From Candidatus Zixiibacteriota bacterium (GTDB lineage: Bacteria; Zixibacteria; MSB-5A5; JAABVY01; JAHJOQ01): a stretch of DNA of 7,044 nucleotides. Below, in pieces: positions 1-6,206 of the stretch. How positions within the stretch are numbered: the stretch's first letter is position 1; each line of letters begins with the position of its first letter. The DNA lies in assembly GCA_024275215.1 (NCBI GenBank), contig JAJRZO010000408.1, forward strand, positions 1 to 7,044, written 5' to 3'. A program made the position numbers and the translations under genes. The notes below the pieces were generated by a model. The model was given only the letters and a program-made list of their open reading frames with translations, was not told the origin of the DNA and ran no database searches.

Positions 1-49
1 ATCGAAGTTAGGCAAGTTGAAATGACAGTTCGCAGGTCGGTGTTCCGCA

Positions 50-66
50 GTCCCGCGAAGCGGGAC
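50..66. repeat. Perfect 7-bp GC-rich hairpin with GAA loop
   Basis: GTCCCGC (50-56) pairs perfectly with GCGGGAC (60-66) around a three-base GAA loop. The centre, GCGAAGC, is a known exceptionally stable single-stranded DNA mini-hairpin (established knowledge). No T-tract follows on either strand, so it does not look like an intrinsic terminator. It most resembles a short dispersed palindromic repeat, but only one copy is present in the window. Confidence 0.65.
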
Positions 67-105
67 AAGAAACCCGACATCTGCATATCAAGAAAAGTAT
101 TACCT

Positions 106-133
106 TGCGCCGTCAGGAATCCTTTCCTGACGG
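106..133 (+). repeat. Palindromic repeat, copy A (inverted partner at 297-324)
   Basis: The core at 110-133 is a perfect 10-bp stem, CCGTCAGGAA and TTCCTGACGG, around a TCCT loop. With the preceding TGCG it forms a 28-bp unit that recurs exactly as its reverse complement at 297-324. Because the arms are self-complementary, only the loop (TCCT versus AGGA) and the flanking TGCG/CGCA set its orientation. Similarity stops abruptly outside the 28 bp. This is the form of a REP-like intergenic palindrome; no T-tract follows, so a terminator role is unlikely. Confidence 0.8.
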
Positions 134-250
134 TCGGGAGGAATAATATTGCGTATTTGCAACCGCAAAGATTACGAGGTTCATGGGGAAGTTTATTTGT
201 GAACCCTCCCGCCGCCCGCGCTTTGAGTAGACTACCAGCGACAAAGATGG

Positions 251-271
251 ATGCCGGATCAAGTCCGGCAT
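251..271. repeat. 8-bp palindrome of the widespread ATGCCGGA type
   Basis: ATGCCGGA (251-258) pairs with TCCGGCAT (264-271) around TCAAG. When translated by mistake this sequence gives the fragments MDAGSSPA on the + strand and MPDLIRHP on the - strand, which recur as spurious small proteins in many bacterial genomes and mark a common dispersed intergenic palindrome (recalled knowledge, not searched). A seven-T run begins 12 nt after the stem, too far for a standard intrinsic terminator. It lies between the two copies of the 28-bp repeat. Confidence 0.7.
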
Positions 272-296
272 AACAATTTCGCGTTTTTTTCGTAAG

Positions 297-324
297 CCGT
301 CAGGAAAGGATTCCTGACGGCGCA
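297..324 (-). repeat. Palindromic repeat, copy B (inverted relative to 106-133)
   Basis: CCGTCAGGAA (297-306) and TTCCTGACGG (311-320) form a perfect 10-bp stem with an AGGA loop, followed by CGCA. The whole 28 bp is the exact reverse complement of 106-133. The two copies face each other across 163 bp that contain another palindrome, an arrangement like a REP doublet or REPIN. The identity over the loop and flank as well as the arms shows a shared origin rather than chance symmetry. Confidence 0.8.
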
Positions 325-425
325 TAAGTCATGCGCAAAGAATTGACAAGCAGAACAAAGTGTCGGGGACAAGTTTCCTGCAATACTCCGCCCTCAGATT
401 AGCCGTTCATTCGCCAAAAGAATCG

Positions 426-453
426 TTGACAGAATCTCATCATAGTGTATATT
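426..453 (+). promoter_or_regulatory. Sigma70-type promoter for the small zinc-finger-like gene
   Basis: A consensus -35 TTGACA (426-431) is followed after 16 nt by a -10 TATATT (448-453), one mismatch from TATAAT. Predicted transcription start is near 460, giving a leader of about 20 nt that holds the ribosome binding site AGGAG at 469-473. It is the best promoter-like sequence upstream of the first gene, and it may also serve the radical SAM gene, since no comparable promoter is seen between 672 and 753. Confidence 0.75.
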
Positions 454-479
454 ACGCGCCGAAATGAGAGGAGTCTGTC

Positions 480-671
480 ATGGCAAAACGACAGTCATTC
501 GCTGACAAGGCGAGCAAGAAAATTCACGAGAAGATTTGTCCTGTGTGCGGCCAGCCGCTCAAATTCACGCTTGTCGTGAAACCTGAACCAACTATCGATG
601 GTCAGTCTTTCAGGATGCGCTCGAAACATGTCGGCATCTGCAAATGTAACGAAAAGTCCGTCCTGGCATAA
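480..671 (+). CDS. Small Cys-rich (zinc-finger-like) protein of unknown function
   Basis: A 63-residue protein that I do not recognise as a named family. It begins with a basic segment (K3, R4, K10, K13, K14). Cys20 and Cys23 form a CPVC knuckle and Cys54 and Cys56 a CKC pair, with His50 nearby; this four-ligand pattern could bind one zinc ion as a compact zinc ribbon. The central part (residues 27-50) is mixed and basic, with R45, R47 and K49 near the second ligand pair. No signal peptide or membrane segment is visible, so it should be cytoplasmic. The start is well supported: AGGAG at 469-473 lies 6 nt before the ATG, and a strong promoter lies just upstream. Nucleic-acid or ribosome binding would fit a basic zinc protein but is only inference. 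That it is a real gene is fairly sure; its function is not. Confidence 0.75.
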   Translation: MAKRQSFADKASKKIHEKICPVCGQPLKFTLVVKPEPTIDGQSFRMRSKHVGICKCNEKSVLA

Positions 672-710
672 CTGCCGGAACTAATCGGACCACGAACCAG
701 GAGAATCGCA

Positions 711-737
711 ATGCTCTTGGTTTTTTCTATCCTCTGA
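711..737 (+). other. Possible 8-codon minicistron or misplaced start ahead of the radical SAM gene
   Basis: An ATG at 711 is preceded at 7 nt by AGGAG (699-703), a far better ribosome binding site than that of the downstream gene. It opens a reading frame encoding only MLLVFSIL before TGA at 735-737, which lies 16 nt before the ATG at 754. The short frame includes a T6 run (721-726). Skipping one base there would join this start in frame to the next gene with no intervening stop. It could be a leader minicistron coupling translation to the next gene, the true start hidden by a one-base indel or programmed slippage, or chance. Confidence 0.35.
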
Positions 738-753
738 ACCGGGGTCATCAGAA

Positions 754-3303
754 ATGGACGCTGAATCCAGGGCAAAGATAGAACGCGATTTTCTCCCATT
801 CGTGGTAAAGCCCGGACGCTATGTCGGAAACGAACTGAACAGCATCCACAAAGATCATGATGGTCTTGTCAGGATAGCGCTTGGTTTTCCCGATCTCTAC
901 GAAATCGGCATGTCTCATCTCGGCATGCAGATACTCTATCATCGAATCAACTCACTCGATTATGCAGTTGCTGAAAGAGTCTTTACTCCAGATATCGATG
1001 CTGAAGCAAGATTGAAATCTCTCGGCATTCCCCTGTTTTCGCTGGAATCTTGCACGCCATTAGCTGAATTCGATCTGATCGGTTTTACTGTTGCGTACGA
1101 GTTGGCAAGTACTAATATCCTGATGATGCTTGATCTTGCCGGTATACCGCTTCGTGCGGCGGATCGCACCGACGAGCATCCTATCGTGATGTTGGGCGGA
1201 TCATGTACTTTCAATCCGGAACCGCTCGCGCCATTCGCGGATGCCGTTTTTCTTGGCGATGGCGAAGAAGCAATAATTGATGTTGTCGATGTACTCAAAG
1301 AGCACAAGTCCTCTATTCGTGACGAGCGAATAACAAAACTCGCAGAAATCGATGGGATGTATATACCGTCATACTACGATGCCAGGTACAAAGCCGGAAG
1401 TTTTTCCGGAATCGAAAAACTCAATGACGCCGCACCCGACATTATCGAAGCGAGAAAAATCGATGAACTCAAGAGCGAATACTACCCTGAGAAACCGATA
1501 GTGCCATTTGTCGATGTCGCTCATGACCGACTCGCTGTAGAAATTATGCGTGGCTGCGGACGAGCATGTCGATTCTGTCAGGCCGGTGTCATTTATCGGC
1601 CGAAGCGCGAACGCAGAGCCGATGAAATTGCTCGTCAAATAAAGAAATCGATTGAGACAACGGGTTTTTCAGAGGTCACATTGCTTTCGCTGTCATCATC
1701 CGATTACACCGAGATAGAGTCACTTGTGTCGAGCATCGCCCCCAGGCTGCAGGAACAGCATGTCGAGCTGTCACTACCATCACTCAGACCTAACGGACTT
1801 TCACCTGAACTTGCGCGAAAGCTGTCATCAGCTCGAAGAACAGGGCTGACTCTTGCTCCTGAAGCCGGAACCGACAGACTCCGTAAGGTTATAAACACAC
1901 CAATACCGGAGGATGAGTTCCTCGGTGCGGTCAAGTTGGCATTTGAACACGGCTGGCAGGTGTTGAAACTCTACTTCATGATCGGTCTTCCGACTGAAAC
2001 CGAAGAAGATCTCGATGGGATAGCTGTGTTGCTCAAGAAAGTCGCTCGGTACATGAAGCAGACTCCCGGAAAACGGACAATCAATATCACAACATCTCCG
2101 TTCTGTCCCAAGGCACACACGCCGTGGCAATGGGAAAAGCAGGCGGGCTTTGACGAAATCCTCGAAAAACAGAAGTATGTTTCCAAGAATTCTCCTCGTT
2201 CTATTCATGTCAGGTATCGCAATCCGCATGTTACACTTCTGGAATCAGCTCTCGGAAGAGGTGATCGCCGCGTTGCCGATGTTATCGAACATGCCTATCG
2301 AAACGGTGCGCGGTTAGACGCATGGAGTGAGCATCTGAAATATGACGTCTGGATCGAGGCATTCAAATCGTGCGATCTCGACATTGCAGATTACCACAAG
2401 GAAATACCGTATGATGCGCCGTTGCCGTGGGATCATATTTCCAAGGGTCTCAAAAAGGATTTCCTCATACGAGAAGCGCTAAGGTCAAAGGGACTTGATG
2501 ACGACAAACACTCCGACGATGAGCCTGAAGCTGTTCTGTCCCCTATGCCAACCCAGACGAAAAGCCCCGACAGTTTCGGGAGACGTACTCGAAGGGTCAA
2601 GACTCAAAGCGCCATACAAGTGCCAAACAGCCGTATCCGCGTCAGATGGAGTAAATCTCGCAAACACAGATTTATGTCACACCTCGACAACACACGAGTA
2701 TTCGAACGTGCAATTCGCAGGTCGCGGCTGCCTGTGGCATACACGCAGGGATATCATCCACATCAGAAGATAGCTTTCGGTCCGCCTCTTACGCTCGGCT
2801 ATTCATCTGATGCCGAGTATTTTGACATTCAACTTGCCAGCCCGTCCACTTCCGAGATGTTCGACCGACTGAGCGAGAGTTTACCCACTGGTTTCAAGAT
2901 TATTCAGACAAAAACGGTGTTCGGCAAAACTCAGTCTCTTACAGCGTTGATCAACCTTGCGTGCTACGAACTACATCTGCCGATGAGCATCACTGAAGCT
3001 CAGGACAAGAAGATCGAGATTCTTGAAAAACAATCGATCATCGCTACTCGCAGGACTAAGACCGACATTGTTGAAGTCGAAATCAGGCCGGGGATTGTAG
3101 AGATCGAAGTTGAGAACGATGGCGATGGAACACTTCTGCACCTGACTACCGGCATGGGCAACTTAAGTTTCGCCAAGCCGTCAGAGATTCTCCAGTTCGG
3201 ATTTGGGCTTTCGGCTGATGATGTTCTCAGGCTCAGCATCAAACGGACTGACTTACTGATTCAACGTGAAGACCAGCGGCTGACGCCATTCGATATCCTG
3301 TAG
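754..3303 (+). CDS. Radical SAM protein fused to a C-terminal DUF2344 domain (TIGR03960/TIGR03936-type)
   Basis: An 849-residue protein of a conserved family whose reaction is not established to my knowledge. Residues about 1-230 form a B12-binding-like Rossmann region opening with the family-typical block FPDLYEIGMSHLGMQILYH, but I see no DxHxxG cobalamin motif. The radical SAM core (about 255-500) carries the 4Fe-4S motif CxxxCxxC as Cys268, Cys272 and Cys275, followed by strands such as EVTLLSLSSSDY and LTLAPEAGTDRLR. A charged, proline-containing linker (about 575-626) leads to the DUF2344 domain (about 627-849), recognised by RFMSHLD at 639-645, the RAIRRSRLPVAYTQGYHPH region at 652-670 and PPLTLGY. 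Many bacteria encode the two parts as this fusion or as adjacent genes, so the length is normal. ATG 754 is the first start in frame after a TAA at 682 and matches the usual N-terminus; its ribosome binding site (GGGG, 741-744) is weak. In many genomes the family lies beside rng and rplU; here rsmB follows. The RNA- or ribosome-related setting suggests an RNA-modification role, which is inference. Confidence 0.93.
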   Translation: MDAESRAKIERDFLPFVVKPGRYVGNELNSIHKDHDGLVRIALGFPDLYEIGMSHLGMQILYHRINSLDYAVAERVFTPDIDAEARLKSLGIPLFSLESCTPLAEFDLIGFTVAYELASTNILMMLDLAGIPLRAADRTDEHPIVMLGGSCTFNPEPLAPFADAVFLGDGEEAIIDVVDVLKEHKSSIRDERITKLAEIDGMYIPSYYDARYKAGSFSGIEKLNDAAPDIIEARKIDELKSEYYPEKPIVPFVDVAHDRLAVEIMRGCGRACRFCQAGVIYRPKRERRADEIARQIKKSIETTGFSEVTLLSLSSSDYTEIESLVSSIAPRLQEQHVELSLPSLRPNGLSPELARKLSSARRTGLTLAPEAGTDRLRKVINTPIPEDEFLGAVKLAFEHGWQVLKLYFMIGLPTETEEDLDGIAVLLKKVARYMKQTPGKRTINITTSPFCPKAHTPWQWEKQAGFDEILEKQKYVSKNSPRSIHVRYRNPHVTLLESALGRGDRRVADVIEHAYRNGARLDAWSEHLKYDVWIEAFKSCDLDIADYHKEIPYDAPLPWDHISKGLKKDFLIREALRSKGLDDDKHSDDEPEAVLSPMPTQTKSPDSFGRRTRRVKTQSAIQVPNSRIRVRWSKSRKHRFMSHLDNTRVFERAIRRSRLPVAYTQGYHPHQKIAFGPPLTLGYSSDAEYFDIQLASPSTSEMFDRLSESLPTGFKIIQTKTVFGKTQSLTALINLACYELHLPMSITEAQDKKIEILEKQSIIATRRTKTDIVEVEIRPGIVEIEVENDGDGTLLHLTTGMGNLSFAKPSEILQFGFGLSADDVLRLSIKRTDLLIQREDQRLTPFDIL

Positions 3304-3345
3304 ATTGCGCTTGTTTCTTCCCTGCTGTTTGCTTAATCTCACTGA

Positions 3346-4689
3346 ATGAACAGCCGATCAAAATGCGATCCTGCGCGCATGGTCGCAGCCAGAATGCTGC
3401 ATCGATTCGAAAAAACCCCAGCACATGTAACAGAGATCGGCGAAACTTTTTTCAGGGATAGTTCTCCTGATCTTCGAGATCAGACTTTTGTCCTGTATCT
3501 TGTTTATGGTGTCATCAGATTCAGAGAACAGCTCGACTTTGTGATCGGCAGTTTCGCTGATATTCGTGATTTTCGCAAGCAGAAACTCAAAGCATCAATC
3601 CTGCGGCTTGGGGCATTTCAACTGATGCCTGAATCGAAAGTGCCCGCATCTGCTGCAATCGATGAAACAGTAAAGCTGGCGCGTGCAATGCTCGGAGAGG
3701 GCATGACCGGCTTTGTTAATGCAGTACTGCGCAAGATTGCCGGTATTTCGAACAAGTGGTACGAACTCCTGCCGGATGGTAACGAAATTTCTGATCTAAC
3801 CGTACGATTCTCGCAGCCGGAATGGCTCATCAGGCAACTTTTAAGTGATTTCGGAAAAGAACAAACAATTGAGTATTTGAGCGGTCTTTCGAAGCGACTC
3901 CGGACTGCCGTCCGGCTTAATCCTATCAAATGCAAACGAGAAAAACTCGAGAAAATGTTCGCTAAGTCTGGAATCGTAATTGATCAGTCAACAGTCGATG
4001 ATAACTACTACCTGCTTCCTGAAAAAGCAGATATTTCGTCTTTTGAGCCAGTAGCACATGGCGACTGTTTTGTGCAGAATCCATCATCAGGAATCGTCGT
4101 TTCACTTACAACGCCAAAATGCGGCTGGAAAGTACTCGATCTTTGCGCGGCTCCGGGTGGCAAGACTGCGGGAATCGCAGCCATCACCGGATGCCCGTCT
4201 GACATCACGGCGGTCGATTCGAACAAAGCGCGGTTGAGACTGATGCGTGAGAATCTTCATCGTCTCGGCCTTGACGATGTGACTACTATCGTTGCAGACG
4301 GCACAGAGTTTTCTCAGGCCGGATTTAACTGTGTGCTTGTCGACGCGCCGTGCAGCGGTCTCGGTACGATTTCAAAGCATCCTGAGGTCAAGTACATACA
4401 GTCACCAGAGAACATCAGTGAACTGGTTGAACGGCAATATAGATTGACTGAGAATGCTGCAAGGCTCATCGATAAAGACGGCATAATTGTCTACAGCGTC
4501 TGCACAGTGACTGCCACAGAGACAATCGAGATATGCCGTCGATTCCTTGAAAACCATACGAACTTTGTGCTTGAAGTCCCATCACAATTTAGATATCATC
4601 ATTTTGTTCGGGATGGCATGATTCGTATCCCACCGGGGAACGACAACCTTGAGGGAATGTTTGCTTTTCGTGCAAGGAAAACTGCGTAG
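3346..4689 (+). CDS. rsmB: 16S rRNA (cytosine(967)-C5)-methyltransferase RsmB
   Basis: RsmB uses S-adenosylmethionine to methylate C5 of cytosine 967 (E. coli numbering) in 16S rRNA during 30S maturation, in the cytoplasm. The 447-residue length is usual. Residues about 8-145 form the NusB-like RNA-binding domain, then RFSQPEWL at 154-161 starts the linker to the Rossmann catalytic domain. The SAM-binding motif LDLCAAPGGKT is at 264-274, motif IV DAPCSGLGT at 333-341 with Cys336, and the catalytic Cys386 lies in YSVCT. The 50-residue spacing of the two cysteines equals that of E. coli RsmB (325 and 375). ATG 3346 directly follows an in-frame TGA (3343-3345), so no longer form is possible. No Shine-Dalgarno sequence is visible before it; internal ATGs at 3379 and 3394 would trim the conserved N-terminal helix. 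It follows the radical SAM gene by 42 nt and abuts the PASTA gene. Confidence 0.95.
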   Translation: MNSRSKCDPARMVAARMLHRFEKTPAHVTEIGETFFRDSSPDLRDQTFVLYLVYGVIRFREQLDFVIGSFADIRDFRKQKLKASILRLGAFQLMPESKVPASAAIDETVKLARAMLGEGMTGFVNAVLRKIAGISNKWYELLPDGNEISDLTVRFSQPEWLIRQLLSDFGKEQTIEYLSGLSKRLRTAVRLNPIKCKREKLEKMFAKSGIVIDQSTVDDNYYLLPEKADISSFEPVAHGDCFVQNPSSGIVVSLTTPKCGWKVLDLCAAPGGKTAGIAAITGCPSDITAVDSNKARLRLMRENLHRLGLDDVTTIVADGTEFSQAGFNCVLVDAPCSGLGTISKHPEVKYIQSPENISELVERQYRLTENAARLIDKDGIIVYSVCTVTATETIEICRRFLENHTNFVLEVPSQFRYHHFVRDGMIRIPPGNDNLEGMFAFRARKTA

Positions 4690-5463
4690 ATGACTTCACA
4701 AGAAAAACCTTTCCTTCGATTCATACCGAGACACAGTCTGCTGTATCCTCTTGCTAAGTTTTTTCTGATACCGATAGTTGCTCTCGTTATTCTTTTCCTG
4801 CTGACTGATGACTTCATAATGCCGATGATTACCCGTCACGGCCAGGAGTTCGAGATTCCGAGCATCGTTGGCAAGAGCCTCACTGAAGCAACAGAGATGC
4901 TCGAAAACGTAGGTGCAGTTATCGAAATAGCCGGTGAGGAACCAAGCCCTGACCTGCCGGAAGGAACTGTAATGACTCAGACTCCCCTTGCCGGTTCGAC
5001 CGCAAAGAAAGGCAGGCGTGTCAGGGTGATCATTTCCGCCGGTCGAGAGATGGTCGAAGTGCCTACATTGATCGGTTTTTCGCAGCGCCAGTGTAAACTC
5101 AAACTTCGTGAAGCCGGACTGAAAGTCGGCACATTCAACTGGGCATCAAATGACTCGTTGCCTGTCAATGTGCTGGTTTTCTCAGTGCCCTCAGCAGGAT
5201 CGCTCGTCCTGAAAGAAACGGCGGTAAATCTTTTTTTCAATCGAGGATCTCAGGACAATATGGTCTTCGTTCCTCAGTTGGTCGGTATGCAGCTCGACGA
5301 GGCTGAACAGGTCGCTGATTCACTCGGTTTGTTAATCTCAAAGGTTGACTATGCCACAAACGCTTTTCTTCTTCCCAACACAGTTCTCTGGCAATCGCTG
5401 CGAGCCGGGTCAAAAATAGAAGCAGGGTCATACATTGAACTCAGGGTATCGGTAACAGAATAA
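4690..5463 (+). CDS. Single-pass membrane protein with three extracytoplasmic PASTA domains, no kinase
   Basis: A 257-residue protein with a short basic cytoplasmic tail (R10, R14, H15), one transmembrane helix at about 21-38 (LAKFFLIPIVALVILFLL) and three consecutive PASTA domains outside the membrane at about 53-118, 121-186 and 191-255. Each PASTA unit shows the usual features: an opening E/V-x-V/I-P-x-L/I-x-G-x-S/Q segment, an A-x-x-x-L helix, a Gly-Leu-like turn, a V-x-x-Q/S-x-P-x-A-G-S strand and a final V-x-V-x-x-S/N strand. PASTA domains in Ser/Thr kinases and penicillin-binding proteins bind or sense peptidoglycan or its fragments (family knowledge). Here there is no kinase or transpeptidase domain, so a scaffold, anchor or sensor role at the cell wall is inferred. 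The start is set by AAGGAAA at 4674-4680 and the ATG follows the rsmB stop with no gap. rpe overlaps its stop by one base. Confidence 0.9.
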   Translation: MTSQEKPFLRFIPRHSLLYPLAKFFLIPIVALVILFLLTDDFIMPMITRHGQEFEIPSIVGKSLTEATEMLENVGAVIEIAGEEPSPDLPEGTVMTQTPLAGSTAKKGRRVRVIISAGREMVEVPTLIGFSQRQCKLKLREAGLKVGTFNWASNDSLPVNVLVFSVPSAGSLVLKETAVNLFFNRGSQDNMVFVPQLVGMQLDEAEQVADSLGLLISKVDYATNAFLLPNTVLWQSLRAGSKIEAGSYIELRVSVTE

Positions 5464-6125
5464 TGATAAAGATTTCCCCATCTATACTTGCCGCTGATTT
5501 CGGTCACCTTTTAGATGAAATCGAGAAGACAGTCAAGTCAGGTGTTGAATACCTGCATCTCGACATCATGGATGGCCACTTCGTGCCAAATCTGACATTT
5601 GGGCCGGAACTTGTGAAATACATTAACGGAGTAACCGACCTTCCGCTTGATGTTCACCTGATGATCTCAAATCCACTCGAGTATCTTGAAATCTATACGG
5701 TAGCAGGTGCGGATATTCTGACGATACATCTGGAAACCATCGAACATCCCGATAAAGCGCTCGCCACTATTCGCGATTTGGGAATCAAATCCGGTCTTTC
5801 CATTTCTCCAAACACTCCTGTCGAGGTCGCATTGCCCTATCTTGAACACGCCGACTGGCTGCTGATAATGTCCGTTCACCCCGGATTCGCTGGTCAGAAG
5901 TTCATGCCCTCCTCAATCGATAAAGTTTCGAAAGCACGCCAATATATCGATTCCAACAGCCTGAACTGCGAGATCGCGGTCGATGGCGGAATCGATCTGA
6001 ATACAGCTCCAAAAGTCGCGGCTGCGGGCGCGGACATCGTAATTACAGGGTCGTCGTTCTACAAATCAGGTGATTACGCTAAGTTCGTGCAGGAAATCAG
6101 GAAAGCCACCTCTCAGGAAAATTGA
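5463..6125 (+). CDS. rpe: Ribulose-phosphate 3-epimerase
   Basis: Rpe interconverts D-ribulose 5-phosphate and D-xylulose 5-phosphate in the non-oxidative pentose phosphate pathway and the Calvin cycle, in the cytoplasm. The 220-residue (beta/alpha)8 barrel is of full family length. It shows the N-terminal SILAADF (7-13), HLDIMDGHFVPNLTFGP (32-48) with metal and catalytic ligands His32 and Asp34, Asp37 beside them, His65 in DVHLMI, the Pro-rich SISPNTPVE (113-121), the flexible loop SVHPGFAGQKF (137-147), catalytic Asp174 in VDGGI and the phosphate-binding TGSSFY (195-200). All expected metal ligands (His32, Asp34, His65, Asp174) are present, so the enzyme should be active. The ATG overlaps the PASTA stop as TAATG, with only a distant AGGG at 5443-5446, so translation is probably coupled to the upstream gene. 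With rsmB and the PASTA gene it forms a tight operon. Confidence 0.97.
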   Translation: MIKISPSILAADFGHLLDEIEKTVKSGVEYLHLDIMDGHFVPNLTFGPELVKYINGVTDLPLDVHLMISNPLEYLEIYTVAGADILTIHLETIEHPDKALATIRDLGIKSGLSISPNTPVEVALPYLEHADWLLIMSVHPGFAGQKFMPSSIDKVSKARQYIDSNSLNCEIAVDGGIDLNTAPKVAAAGADIVITGSSFYKSGDYAKFVQEIRKATSQEN

Positions 6126-6154
6126 CCGCGCACTCCGCGTCGTTCAGAAATCAG

Positions 6155-6182
6155 TTGCCAGAGAACTCCATTTTTGTATATT
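6155..6182 (+). promoter_or_regulatory. Sigma70-type promoter for ffh
   Basis: TTGCCA (6155-6160) and TATATT (6177-6182) are separated by 16 nt, giving a predicted transcription start near 6189 and a leader of about 18 nt that contains the ffh ribosome binding site GGAG (6197-6200). Spacer length and -10 hexamer are identical to the promoter at 426-453, which strengthens both calls. No terminator is visible between rpe and this promoter, so read-through from the upstream operon into ffh is also possible. Confidence 0.65.
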
Positions 6183-6206
6183 TAGCAGCTATGTTTGGAG
6201 TAGACT

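Larger units (their letters stand above)
1..425. other. Gene-free, palindrome-rich intergenic region
   Basis: No convincing gene lies in this stretch. The + frame starting at base 1 is open to a stop near 273, but its sequence runs straight through three palindromes and ends in a translation (MDAGSSPA) that comes from the palindrome at 251-271, so it is read as non-coding. The tail of an upstream gene could end within the first few tens of bases (the other two + frames stop at 9-11 and 23-25), but it is too short to identify. Four hairpin-forming sequences sit at 50-66, 106-133, 251-271 and 297-324. Bases 325-425 show no further structure beyond a short TGTC/GACA inverted repeat at 361-371. 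A seven-T run at 284-290 is not adjacent to a stem. Confidence 0.7.

Noticed and set aside
22..273. 83-codon + strand reading frame in the left intergenic region
   Set aside because: It runs through three palindromes, lacks a ribosome binding site, has no recognisable domain, and its C-terminus is a known type of repeat-derived translation.
251..290. Intrinsic terminator made from the palindrome at 251-271 and the T run at 284-290
   Set aside because: The T run starts 12 nt after the stem, whereas intrinsic terminators need it directly adjacent; the stem also matches a dispersed repeat type.
113..325. 70-codon - strand reading frame
   Set aside because: It starts in one copy of the 28-bp repeat, ends in the other and contains MPDLIRHP, the typical spurious translation of the palindrome at 251-271.
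343..348. TTGACA as a -35 element
   Set aside because: No plausible -10 hexamer lies 15-19 nt downstream; the TTGACA at 426-431 has one.
1828..2229. 133-codon - strand frame inside the radical SAM gene
   Set aside because: It lies wholly within a well-supported + strand gene and shows no domain or start signal; it is a shadow of codon structure.
2495..2773. 92-codon + strand frame overlapping the linker and DUF2344 region
   Set aside because: The main frame encodes conserved DUF2344 motifs across the overlap from about 2632 on, and this alternative shows no recognisable features. It was checked as a possible sign of a frameshift, but the main frame is intact.
6126..6145. Terminator after rpe from the CGCG/CGCG inverted repeat
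   Set aside because: The stem is only 4 bp and no T-tract follows it.
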